DNA of 64,000 nucleotides from Clarireedia homoeocarpa. Lineage: Eukaryota; Ascomycota; Leotiomycetes; Helotiales; Rutstroemiaceae. The notes under the pieces are model-generated. The model saw only the letters and a list, made by a program, of their open reading frames with translations. It was not told where the DNA came from and made no database searches. Where the stretch lies: contig LNKV01000028.1 in assembly GCA_001465935.1 (NCBI GenBank), forward strand, positions 434,001-498,000, written 5' to 3'. Positions within the stretch are counted from its first letter, which is position 1. Each line of letters begins with the position of its first letter. A program made the translations under genes and the position numbers. This document shows, piece after piece, positions 54,293 to 64,000 of the stretch.

Positions 54293-55179
54293 ATGATCGC
54301 GACGACCGTCAGTCTGCAAGCATCGACTTCGAACGCGACGATGGCCCAGATTCCGACTAGTTTTCTCTTCGTTGTCAACGAGTTACCAGTTAACAACAAT
54401 GCGTATGACGGAGGTATAGAACCTAGAGCAAATGAATATGGATACTGGTTGCCGCCAATATACAGTGCTGGATTTGCACCGCAGATCCCAGGACGCATGT
54501 ATAGATGGAGTAATGGCAACATCAATGATGTCTCCCTCAATGGATATCAGTGGCACAATGGCCAGGGATGGTACACTAGCTATCAGCATATATCAACTCC
54601 CCTTACACCTTACGCAACAACTTCGTTATTTTGGTGCAATGACTGGACACAATTCCTCATGTTGGAAAGTGATGCAACTGCGGAAGATATAGAAACAGCG
54701 GAACCTCCTAATCACCGATGGTATCCCTTATCATTTCTGAACGTGGGTCGTGTTTCTCGAGTGGCGACAGCCATGGAAGACCAACATCTTGCTGGTAACC
54801 ACGCTTGGTGGATCGAACGACTCGGATTAGAGTCCTACAGAAGTATTCAGCGCGCCAATCGGTTGTCAGTAGACGGTCTAGGAGGTCGCATCGCTACAAT
54901 ATTCGCATTGGTTGCTTTTTCTTGCCCTAACGCTACAGACCTTCACACCATTTTAACTAGCCATGAAGGTTGGCGTAGGGGTTTGAGGAATTACAATGCC
55001 GCACACGGAAGTAGGTTTCTATAGGACATGTTCTACTCTATATAAATTGCTGATTACAAATAGGACAGCACGAACGAGGGGTTGTGGTCAGCATATATTT
55101 GGATCCACAGAATGAAAGAGGATCCACCATGCACACACTCTATAATCTGGAATGGAACGAAACTCCAATACTTCGTTAA
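54293..55179 (+). CDS. Unrecognised 277-residue protein
   Basis: Two exons, 54293-55010 and 55064-55179, with a 53-nt phase-1 intron (donor GTAGGT, acceptor ACAAATAG). The model extends the protein past an early stop to LYNLEWNETPILR. The protein is rich in Trp, Tyr and Asn (GYWLPPIYSAGFAPQIPGRM, GYQWHNGQGWYTSYQH, NHAWWIERLGLESY), suggesting a compact folded domain. The N-terminus (MIATTVSLQASTSNATMAQI) is only weakly hydrophobic, so there is no clear signal peptide. A later stretch, IATIFALVAFSC, is hydrophobic but short. No known motif. Neighbouring repeats and the candidate secreted protein suggest an accessory gene. Confidence 0.55.
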
Positions 55180-56748
55180 GAGCTTGAACTATCACACACT
55201 TATCGTTGAGAGCATGAACCTTAGTTCACAAATATATCCCGCGTCGCTTGATTATTCAATATTTCATCAAATCCCTTACGCATCATCCTCCGCTCATCTG
55301 CAGCTTATTGTCTTGATGAGCTTTACCGAACCCAATATATGTTGATTTATTTTTCATCATGAATTCCTTGTTTTTTGTTTTATTTTACGATTTTTTCATT
55401 ACGATAAACACAAATGCCCCCCCCCCCCCCCCCCCAAAAGCGCACACACACATTCAATGGTGCGGCGATATCATTTACATCATTGCAGCTCACCAAGTGC
55501 CGCAGGGTTTCTGGTCTACCTTTGTTTACTTCTAGGTTAAGGACTTGAAAACAGACCTTTTCGAAGCAAACATGGGCTCGGCCCGGTGCTAGGGATGAGC
55601 TATGTGTGATGACTAAAAGAATGTTTAATGGCGAGATCTTGAATTTTTGGATGAGTTTTCTGTGCACGCTCATTTCATTCTCTCCCACACCCTCCTGAGA
55701 ATCATGGATGAGAAATTACTGGATCTTTTGCCTGCATGTATGTATCTCATGCCAACTACTATTCAAGGAGAATCATGCTTTTTGATCCAGCATGCGTGAA
55801 CTACTACTAATCAAGCCTCAAATTCCCATTCACTCAGCAGGACAACATTCGTAACAATTTGTCCAGATATCACCTCTTCGTTTCCGTAACTCTATAACAT
55901 TATTGAGTGGAAATGCTAATCATCCCCGCGTTCACATCATAAAACAAGGTCGGCTTTTCTTTCCTTACTGACTACATTCTCCTTCCCTACCTGTCATTCA
56001 TAGCCCATCTATGCCACTAATCTCTATCTTTCTCGGCTCCCTCAACCATATCAGCCACTCACTTATTTCATGCCTTTGTTCAGAAGCACGATACTTCTAG
56101 CTTGACTAACAGAAATCCATGTCAGCACAACCAACATTACTATCACAACTCTTTCCGCTTTCCCCTCGTTACATAGACAGTCATTCTATTTCCTTATCTC
56201 TCTACTAACTCCCCGCTCATCAAACAAAACTAACTGAATGCATCACAGCACTCGCCGCAATAAGCCCTTATTCCTCACTCCCATCTCGCTTCAACCCCAT
56301 CTATTCCGCTCTCCCATTTTAAACCCGTCAACCAGCTGCACACGACACTGCCACACTACCTCACTTCACCTCCCCTTCACAACATCCCTAAATAATCTAC
56401 ATACATTCATCCCTGCCCGCAAGTATTCTTCCTCCACCGACACGGTTACTATCCACCTCCCTTCCAACCAAGTATAACCCCCAGCCAACCACACATCTAT
56501 CTATCTATCTAGTTATTTCCTCGCCCCGAAATGTCCAAATCCCACACCGACCAGAAACCCCGCTCAACTCATCTAGATGTTAACATAAACCACGTCTGAC
56601 ACTACACTACACTACGCTACACTACACAGCGCAATCTTCAATCAAGCAAGTCAATCCCCCGCTCAAACCACAGGTGGCGGAAACCGCGCATACAGACAGC
56701 GACGTCCGTTAATGGAAAGGAGAGAGAAAGGCGCTCTGCTCCACCCAT

Positions 56749-56790
56749 ATACATACATACATACATACATACATACATACATACATACAC
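56749..56790. repeat. ATAC tetranucleotide microsatellite
   Basis: About ten tandem ATAC units. Confidence 0.9.
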
Positions 56791-57276
56791 ATAGCTGCGA
56801 TTACAAGGATGCCAAAGACAGAAAAAAGTCCATTCATATAGGTGGCAGCGGACAAACATGATATGATATGATATGATATCTATGCACTTGCATAAATCCA
56901 TGTCTATCCATAGCAAATATAATAAGAAGAGACTGAAAACACAGATAGACAAGCAAGCTCGCCTCGCCAACTCGAAGATATGGATGGCATAACTTAGCGT
57001 CTCAGTCAAATGCATGCTACCAGTGCAACGTGTATCGTGTAGGTATGTATGATCTTATGTATACTCGTACACACACGCACATACACACACTCAGCTGGTG
57101 CAAAAGCAAAAACAAAAACAAAAACTACGATTTCATCACGCCTTATATAGTCGTATAGAAAAGAACCGATATGAGATAAGGTGAAGGAGGAACCGGCGTC
57201 AGTGAATCACTATTGCAGTATATGCGTTCATCGAAAAGACATTTGGCGAAATCCAGACTCGATTTGATCCCATGTG

Positions 57277-57311
57277 TCACCTCACCTCACCTCACCTCAC
57301 CTCACCTCACC
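57277..57311. repeat. ACCTC pentanucleotide microsatellite
   Basis: Seven tandem ACCTC units, about 255 bp from the 3' end of the AP-1 mu gene. Confidence 0.9.
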
Positions 57312-57565
57312 ACTCTGGGGAATTCTCATGAGTGCTTCCCTCGTGAGAGATTATTTATACTACCTACTGTGAACACACTACTCATAAGCGCCATATAAAT
57401 GCAAATGGATGATGTGCTACAAGCGCCCAGCCAATCAACCTGCCCTCCCTCCCTTCCAATCTATCTACTTTTATCCTTTCTCCATTTCCACGAACGTACT
57501 TTTCTTTTACCGATCTTGAAAAATATGAGTACCGCAAAAATAACCATCACCAACCGCCCACCAAC

Positions 57566-59079
57566 TCAGCTCACATCCGGAAGACGCACAGCTATATCTC
57601 CCGACTGAGTTATATAGCGGACCCAAGGCAAGGAGGGATATTGTAACTATATCGTAAGATATATCAGTAACGCGACTTTTCCCCAATTGCAAAGTAGAGA
57701 GTGAGAAGAACATACCTTCGGCTCAATAATCTTCAAGTACCTAACCTGAATTCCACTCGTCGTGAAATACGGAATTTCAAACTTCACACTAATCGGTCTC
57801 TTCGCCCCCTTTCCTCCCACTCCACCCATACTCCCACCAAACCCACCCGTCATCCCACCACCATGTTCATCATCACCCTTTACACTGGGTAAACCTAGCT
57901 CCGCACGCATGAGGAATTCCTTGCTTCCACCAAACTGCTTGATCTTCCATACTATTGCCGATTTCTCCGGGGCGTAGTGCACAGATCCAATATTTGTGCG
58001 GAAACGAGGAGTGTCTGCGTCTTCAGGGACAGGGACGGATATCTCAACGTTGTTGGCTGTGCTACGGCGTTTGAATTGCGCTTTGGCTTTTAACATGTAT
58101 TCGATTCGGGAACCCGAATGCGATTCCACGATACATTCTACCCAAATCAATGGCTTGACTTGTGTATTTAATCGGTAAGACATTAATTCAAATTCGCCGT
58201 CAGGAGGAATAAAGGAGATTGTCCGGTCATTCTCAAATCGTGAGAGACGGACACATTGGTGGAATTTGACATCTTCCATTTCGATGGCTTTGCCACGGGT
58301 TGCACGCCCGGTGGTTTCGAACATTACTTTGTCGTTGAGACCGAGTCGAAGTTCGGGCATACCTGATAGGTAGCATTTCATCTTGATAGCACCCAGGATC
58401 TCGGATCGCAAGACGTTGCCGTTGGATGACACCAGTAGATTGAGAGACTCGACCACATCCAGGAAGACCTCATTTTTCCTGTATCGAATTCCTTCTGATC
58501 TCCATGATACGGCATTTGTGACGGCTATCGGTGGACGGGCTTGGACTTCTAATTTGTGTGATTCTTGCGTGATATATTCTTGGAGGATTTTAGATTCGGT
58601 TGTTTGTGGGTAGCCAAAGTCCATCATCTCGTCGAGGAGTTCGTAGATAATGACAAAGTTATCGCGGATGGATTCTTCTTCGAGTTCTTTGAAGTATTCG
58701 GTGAAGACTTCGACTATTTTATGGAGGAAAAGGAGGATTTCGGCGGCATTCGTGTTGCGCTTTGTAAGGGCGAGGAGGTAGAGATTGTTATGTCGAATAT
58801 AGAGATACTTTTATGGAGTCAGAAGATGTACATGCGCAAAGAGAGAATGAAGATATACGTTGATTCCCTCGTCGGAGAAGCATGGTGGCACTGCAGAACT
58901 CTCTTCTTCTGCCTCACTTAACAGTATTGGAAACTTCTCCACCGCTGACATAGGAATGTCTCCTCTGTAATTTCGCGCAAGAAGGGTCTGTAATAAGGTG
59001 TCAGTGTTGTGCAATGCCGGTATCAAAACGAGAAATATACCTTGCCCTTCAGGTCGAGGAAGAAGACAGCAGATGCCAT
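57566..59079 (-). CDS. apm1: AP-1 clathrin adaptor complex mu subunit
   Basis: Medium subunit of the trans-Golgi/endosome clathrin adaptor, binding Yxx-phi sorting signals. Four exons: 59079-59041, 58987-58859, 58807-57716 and 57646-57566, 446 residues. Introns are 53, 51 and 69 nt, all phase 0. The N-terminal longin-like domain starts MASAVFFLDLKGKTLLARNYRGD, with YLYIRHNNLYLLALTKRN at the third exon start. The mu homology domain begins at SWRSEGIRYRKNEVFLDVVE and includes GVGGKGAKRPISVKFEIPYFTTSGIQVRYLKIIEPK. The short last exon gives LQYPSLPWVRYITQSGDIAV and RLPDVS at the C-terminus, as in other AP-1 mu chains. A Gly-rich insertion (GGGMTGGFGGSMGGVGG) in the last third is typical of filamentous fungi. 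Confidence 0.97.
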
Positions 59080-59337
59080 ATTGCCAGATAGTCAAAGAGA
59101 GATGTGGATGGATGACTCAGGGTAGATCTTGTGCCAAGCAGGCGGGTATGATTTTCTACGAGGGCTTTATATCATTCGCAACACTCTCGTTCACGGCCGC
59201 CCAGGGTAAATAGAATATAAATTGGAGAATTGGTTGACTGTCCCTATGTTGTCTGATAGCCCCACGTCAAGCTTTAAGCTTTCCCTTCTGGTAGTTAGAT
59301 CTCACTCCAGGTCTCAAGTTGAATCCAAGAAGCCTTT

Positions 59338-59841
59338 CTAGACCCAAAGCGGATTAGCGCAAAACGTGCAGCTTCGGCCGTTTAAAATTCTTGGATGAAA
59401 AAGTTCTTTCCTCTCTTCTTCTCTTTTCTCTCCAACGCGCCCTTTTAGACAGTGCAACTCAAACACATAGACATAACTTGGATCGGCATTCTGTCGATAC
59501 TCATCTTGTTTCCCATTGATGTAGTTAGCGATTTCGCGGCGCGGAGACCAATACCAACGGTACCATAAGAGCTGGCCGAGCATTGGATTCAAAATGTTTT
59601 TTTGATGAAAATAGGTTGCTTGGGCGGCGTCAGAGGGACCATACAAACAGTGCAGCATGAAGGGAGATGATGGATTATGTCTTGCAGCGGACGACTTCCT
59701 TGTTTCACTGGGCCAATGTCGCCGATTGGTGTGGTGATTGCTTCGACCCTTGTGCTTCCCCTCCTCTCCATGTGAAGTCTTTGATAGAGTACGGGTTACG
59801 GGGACGGTAGCTGAAGTGGCAGTAGAAGCAATCGGATGCAT
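59338..59841 (-). CDS. Uncertain ORF of unknown function
   Basis: Open reverse-strand frame of 167 codons from ATG 59841; it stays open upstream without another ATG. The first 50 residues are Ser/Thr/Arg-rich. The later part, GQLLWYRWYWSPRREIANYI through DPSYVYVFELHC, has a protein-like mix of aromatic and charged residues. No family signature, signal peptide or membrane helix seen. It lies between the promoters of AP-1 mu and OPI1 and could be a chance frame or a lineage-specific gene. Confidence 0.3.
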   Translation of the reverse strand: MHPIASTATSATVPVTRTLSKTSHGEEGKHKGRSNHHTNRRHWPSETRKSSAARHNPSSPFMLHCLYGPSDAAQATYFHQKNILNPMLGQLLWYRWYWSPRREIANYINGKQDEYRQNADPSYVYVFELHCLKGRVGEKREEERKELFHPRILNGRSCTFCANPLWV

Positions 59842-60619
59842 GCCTCCGATTCTGTTCGCTCGTATAGTTGTCTTACAAAGTACTTCCGTACCAGAGTTGA
59901 TAGAGGAACGGTAAGGGAATGCGGGATGCTTTGCATTCCATTCCTTGGAACTATTCGTACACACTCATAGTCCTGCTCCTACTCCTACTCGCGAGGAGCA
60001 CAAGAAGCTCTGCCGGCGCAATGATAATTACTTTGTTGTCCCCACTGCATGCATCCCAACTATTGCAGCTGTTTGCCAAATGTCTACAGTCTACAGTCTA
60101 CTTTCGTACAGCTCCCGTACAGCTCCCATCAAATGTGATTCGGCTACCTCCAAGATGGCTATTCAGCCGAGCCCAATGAGACCACGAAGACGCTCGCATG
60201 TGATCATCTGTCACTGTGAAGCCTTTGACCGGCATCGTCCCATCAAGAAGATCTTCTTGTTATTGTCAATTGCGCCATGTGATAGATACGTCTGCAGCGA
60301 AGAATCGGCAAGGGGAAATTACACTCGATCCTTTCTTGGATAACTTCCCATTCTGACTAAGGTCCAATTCATCATTCTTTTCACGTCGGGGCTTCCTCAT
60401 TCAAGCACCAAACATTGATCCTCGTCTTGTACTCTCGTCTCACAAGCCAAAAAAAACATACCACCGAATCCTCACATCTCAAACAGCATGACCTCGAATA
60501 TCTTCCACAAACGATATTCAATTTTGGCATAATCGCGAGACAATCATCCAATACACCGATAGAATCATCTGCAGCAATTTCCAATCATATCTGTACGCTC
60601 GTCGGCGTTTGATTCCGAA
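59842..60619. promoter_or_regulatory. Upstream region of OPI1
   Basis: About 780 bp before the OPI1 start codon. Its last 250 bp are C/A-rich, as in a fungal 5' leader. No upstream exon is obvious. Confidence 0.45.
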
Positions 60620-62453
60620 ATGGAGCACGATCACATGCTACAAGAGCGCCCCCCATCCTATGCACAATCTCACGACCCTCAATCTATAAATTTACCCTCC
60701 GTACCCACGGCAGATCCGCCGCCAATTCACCATGAGCGGGTTCTCCCTCCTCTGTCTGCTGTATCTGCAGATCCCAAATATCGTCAAGAAACAGCTGCCG
60801 AAGCTCAATTCTCATGGCCATCCTCAAATCCTCTGACTGCGTATTACCAGCCCGGTCCAGCGCAGCTCTCCCCTAAAACAACAACGACCAGAAGCACAGA
60901 TTCGCCGGGCGGAATGGACCTAGACATTGCGGATAGCAGAGCAAGGCGTGGTGGAAGTGTTGTGTCTATAGATGATCCAGATGTTCGCATTGCAGCGGAA
61001 GCACTGGGGGATCTCCGTGCAGGTTTGTGTTGCGCAGATTTTTCACAGGGCTTACACTGACATTATTTTGGTAGATTTTATACAATCTCCTCCGCGTCAT
61101 TACGCGCCTACTTCTTCGAATTCTCCCAGATTTCAGCAGCAGAATTCTACACAACCGGAGCCACTCCTTTCTCTATTTACCACGTCCCATCCGCTCATTA
61201 GTACCGCTATAGGTGGCTCACTATCCGCCTATTCGGCTTCTAAAAATTATAGCCCCCGCTTCAAATCTAGTGCTGAGTATGTGGAAAGACGATTTACACC
61301 TGTACTAAACACTGTTGGGTCAGTTGGTCGCATCACTGGGGTGGAAGGCGGGGTTCGTTGGTTTCTCGGTGGTCGACGGCCAAGTCACCATGGCCCTTCC
61401 GAGAATGACTCCGATTCTCCTTCACATAAGCGCCGAAAAGTCAATACCTCCTTTCCGTCTGATATGGAAACTCAAACCACACAATATGACAATCAGTACC
61501 ATCCCCAGCATCAACGCCGTCCGAGCCAAGCATCGACTTCAGATAGTCTTCCAGCATATGATGATTATCGTAGCCCCAGCTACGAAGCTTCACAAGCTTT
61601 AATACCCACCAATCAACAATCAGAGGATTCTGCATCACCTGGAAGTTCATGGCAATCACGTCTTGTTCTCTCCACCTCGGGTCTCAGTGTCGCCATGTCC
61701 GAAGAGTCCCTCCGCAGCCTCAAATACTGTCTCAGCTGGCTCCGCTGGGCCAACGAGCACATCGGTAAAGTAATCGTGGCACTCAAGTCAGTCCTGGAGC
61801 AATATGATTATTCGGGCACCATCACCGAAAAGCCGCATTCGGAAGAACGCAGCGAAAACCAAAAACAAATGGTCCTACACACCGACGAAGAACGCTCCGC
61901 TCTGCACGCCAAAATCGCAGAACTGAAAAAGGACGTCTTGAAAACTCTCAAGGAAGTCGTCGATATAGTCTCCAAGTACGCGGGTGGTGCGCTTCCCGAA
62001 AACGCAAGAGACCTCGTGCGCAAGCATCTCACGTCACTCCCGCAGCGTTTCCGCATCGCGAGCTCGATCTCCATCTCTGCTGCTAGCGCTGGTACTAGTG
62101 CGACGCAGGATGGTGATGGCGATGACGATAATGAGGTGAAGGAGGGCGCGAAAAGAGTTATGGTTTTGGCGAAGGAGGGGCTGGATATGATGGTGCAGGT
62201 TTCTGGGGTCTTGGATGGGACGATCGTTAGTGCGGAGGAGTGGTGTGAGAAATTGGGGAGGAAGAAGAGGGAGGAGAGGGAGCAGGCGGCGGAGGAGAGG
62301 AGGAATGATGACGAGAAATTGGGGATGGAGAATGCAGACCGTGATGCGCCGGAGGAGGAGAGGAGGACGCAGCTTGCGAAGCCGGCTGTTAATGGGGATA
62401 CTAAGATGGCATATCCTGGTTTTGAAGGCAAGGCTACGCCTACAGTTGCCTAA
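60620..62453 (+). CDS. opi1: Opi1-type transcriptional repressor (CCG-8-like)
   Basis: Regulator whose yeast relative represses phospholipid (INO/CHO) genes and senses phosphatidic acid at the ER; the Neurospora relative is the clock-controlled CCG-8. Two exons, 60620-61022 and 61075-62453 (intron 52 nt, phase 1), 593 residues. The Pro/Ser-rich N-terminus is followed by DDPDVRIAAEALGDLRADFI, a family signature that spans the splice. Next come HPLISTAIGGSLSAYSASKN and YVERRFTPVLNTVGSVGRITGVEGGVRWFLGG, the core conserved block. A basic SHKRRKVN may be a nuclear signal. The C-terminal half has SEESLRSLKYCLSWLRWANEHI, a helical KIAELKKDVLKTLKEVVDIV and the EGLDMMVQVSGVLDGTIVSAEEW region. An acidic charged coil follows. 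Confidence 0.93.
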
Positions 62454-63617
62454 GGGAGTAGGGCCCGTCGGTTAGCTAAATAGTGGTCTTGATGGATAGT
62501 TGGCAATTGGACTCTCAAGCTTCCTACAATTATCGGTTCCCCTTTCTTTCATCTCTATTTTTCATATCTCTTTCCTCTTCTTCTCTTTTGATTTTCTCAT
62601 TTGGGGTTCAGACAAAAAGAAAAATTGGATAAAGATAAGATCGGTTCGGTTCTGAGAGGGTATCTATTCTATTTCTATTCTATTCTATTCTATTCGATGG
62701 ACAAGTCTGGGTGTTGATTGGATCTGGTCCTGGATTTGAGGAAAAGAGAGCTTGTTACTTTTGACTTTTACGTCAGATTTATTACATAAATACAGCAGGG
62801 AAAGTAAAGGAAAGGGGAAGCGAAGGAAAGGGAAGGGAAGGGAAGGGAAAGAATCAACTACATAAGGCGTTTTTGACAAATGCAAATGGCAGATGGCAGA
62901 TGATAGGCGTTTTGGAGGGAATATATTTATATTATTACAACATTTGGATGGATGGATGGATGGGCGGAGGCTAGCTGGTGTCGTACGAGACGAGGTGGTT
63001 TGGTGCAGTTTGGTTTAGATATATAGTTAGTTGTGTGGAGGGGCGGCAGTGCAGTCAGTCATGGTGTGTTATGTTAGTTTTGCAGTAGTGTAAGATATCA
63101 TCTCATATCATATCATATCACAACATGTCATATGGCGATACTCGTAGACTGAGTAAAGTGAAAAAGACGTGCGGTGTGAGATGTGAGGTGATAGATTTCA
63201 TGTAAGCTTTATAGACATGCTGACTGACTGATAAATAGGTAGGTGAATAGATACATACATATACATAAGACCATCTTCCCTTTTCGCTTGCTTGCCTACC
63301 AACTAACTTCATGGTAAGCTAAGCTTAGCTTAGCTAGTAATATAACAAGACAGACCATGACCTGGAAGTAGATTAGATACTTAAGATCACACAATTTATC
63401 CCCGCAGACCCGTCGCGACCTAAAAAGAACCCCCAAACATCAATCAATGAATCATAACATCCCATCCTTTTCCGTATCCCCATCTAATCCGTGAACCCGA
63501 ACCCGAGCTCAATCCCGCAAATTTGCACAGCCAAATACTGAGAACATAAAAACTCTATCCGAAAGATCATAAATCAAAAGAAGAAACGCAAATCCCCCCT
63601 CCCCCTCCAACTCCAAA
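62454..63617. other. 3' spacer with several microsatellites
   Basis: 1.2 kb between convergent genes. It holds TATTC repeats (62663-62695), AAGGG repeats (about 62805-62850), GGAT repeats (about 62947-62964), ATCAT repeats (about 63098-63120) and a short AAGCTTAGCTTAGCT array (about 63316-63336). No gene seen. Confidence 0.6.
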
Positions 63618-64000
63618 TCACGCCAAACCCAACCACTTCAACGCCTTCCTACTATTCCCTCTCCTCCCCATGCCCGTCCCCCTAACCCTCGGCAACATCA
63701 ATCCCGAAGTCCCATGTCTCCCCATAACCATCCGATCATACGCATCATCATCGCTATCCTCCTCCGCCATCAACTCCTCATCACCATCCACCAGCGTCAA
63801 TCTGTTCTTTTTCTTCCCTTCTCTTTCTTTCTCTGTACCGCGATCGCCATGGCAGCTCTCGATGCTTCTCTCGAAGGAGAAATCAGGTTCGCTACTACTG
63901 TTGGTACTTGAGAGCGCTTGGTAGGTTTTTGGGTCGTATACTGGGATTTTGTGGGGATTGTGAGGGGGTTTCTGTGAAGGAGAGACCGTAGAGTCGCGGT
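63618..64000 (-). CDS. 3' end of a gene running off the right edge
   Basis: Reverse-strand frame, open from the window edge to TAG at 63618, giving the last 127 residues of a protein. It reads KIPVYDPKTYQALSSTNSSS, a basic KEREGKKKN patch, an acidic DGDEELMAEEDSDDDAYDRM stretch and a basic end with GNSRKALKWLGLA. This looks like a disordered regulatory tail rather than a catalytic domain. Product cannot be named from this part. Confidence 0.6.
   Translation of the reverse strand, partial: RDSTVSPSQKPPHNPHKIPVYDPKTYQALSSTNSSSEPDFSFERSIESCHGDRGTEKEREGKKKNRLTLVDGDEELMAEEDSDDDAYDRMVMGRHGTSGLMLPRVRGTGMGRRGNSRKALKWLGLA

Larger units (their letters stand above)
55180..57565. other. Gene-free region with simple repeats
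   Basis: 2.4 kb with a run of 19 C at 55417-55435, a CT-rich stretch (55930-56520), an ATAC array (56749-56790), GATAT repeats (about 56861-56880) and CTCAC repeats (57277-57311). A short plus-strand frame at 56238-56477 has a presequence-like composition but nothing after it; not called. The right end is the 3' flank of the AP-1 mu gene. Confidence 0.55.

Noticed and set aside
56238..56477. Plus-strand 79-codon frame with a presequence-like composition
   Set aside because: It lies in a C/T-rich stretch that lacks stops by composition, and no continuing domain or intron was found.
61808..62431. 207-codon minus-strand frame inside OPI1
   Set aside because: Shadow of the charged C-terminal half of OPI1; composition is Ser/Leu/Phe-biased as expected of an antisense frame.

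Overview
The window comes from a filamentous ascomycete (Pezizomycotina). Genes carry one to four short introns (mostly 46-140 nt, GTAAGT-like donors, CTAAC/CTGAC-like branch sites, YAG acceptors). Spacing is loose, with many AT-rich and microsatellite-rich gaps, and the conserved proteins look fungal (Ugo1, Opi1, Nob1, Glc8, OPT transporter). The gene set would fit a plant-associated Leotiomycete of the Botrytis/Sclerotinia type, but that placement is inference. The coding models were built by eye: exon phases were checked to add up, but no transcript evidence was available.

Layout. 1-10567 is gene-poor and full of simple repeats, with one Ser-rich orphan protein (4954-6273). 10568-36195 is a conserved housekeeping block: ribosomal protein uL4/RPL4, an OPT peptide transporter (reverse), a triple-RRM protein (reverse), Nob1, Nop10 (reverse, convergent with Nob1), a small Ser-rich protein with a myristoylation-like start, a 3.2-kb gap with possible gene relics, Ugo1 (reverse) divergent from a mitochondrial adrenodoxin-type ferredoxin (Yah1), Rrp15 (reverse) divergent from SRP54, a Gfo/Idh/MocA oxidoreductase, a short cupin protein and the PP1 regulator Glc8/IPP-2. 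A four-helix membrane protein with a long Ser-rich tail follows (37598-39701).

39.9-57.5 kb is an accessory region. It holds two adjacent same-strand secreted glycoside hydrolase genes that are both broken: an alpha-rhamnosidase-like gene (GH106-type) with several frame breaks, a stop and a 446-bp MITE-like insertion, and a GH35 beta-galactosidase with a single frame break. Beyond them lie two single-pass membrane proteins, a nest of direct and inverted repeats (50.4-51.7 kb), a candidate small secreted cysteine-containing protein (53579-54044) and an unrecognised 277-residue protein (54293-55179).

57566-64000 returns to conserved genes: the AP-1 clathrin adaptor mu subunit (reverse), an uncertain ORF, the Opi1-type repressor of phospholipid genes, and the 3' end of a gene that runs off the right edge.

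Themes: ribosome assembly genes (RPL4, NOB1, NOP10, RRP15) and SRP54 lie within 20 kb; two mitochondrial genes share a divergent promoter; and the accessory region looks like a decaying plant-cell-wall-degradation locus invaded by a small transposon. I saw no CRISPR, rRNA or convincing tRNA gene.
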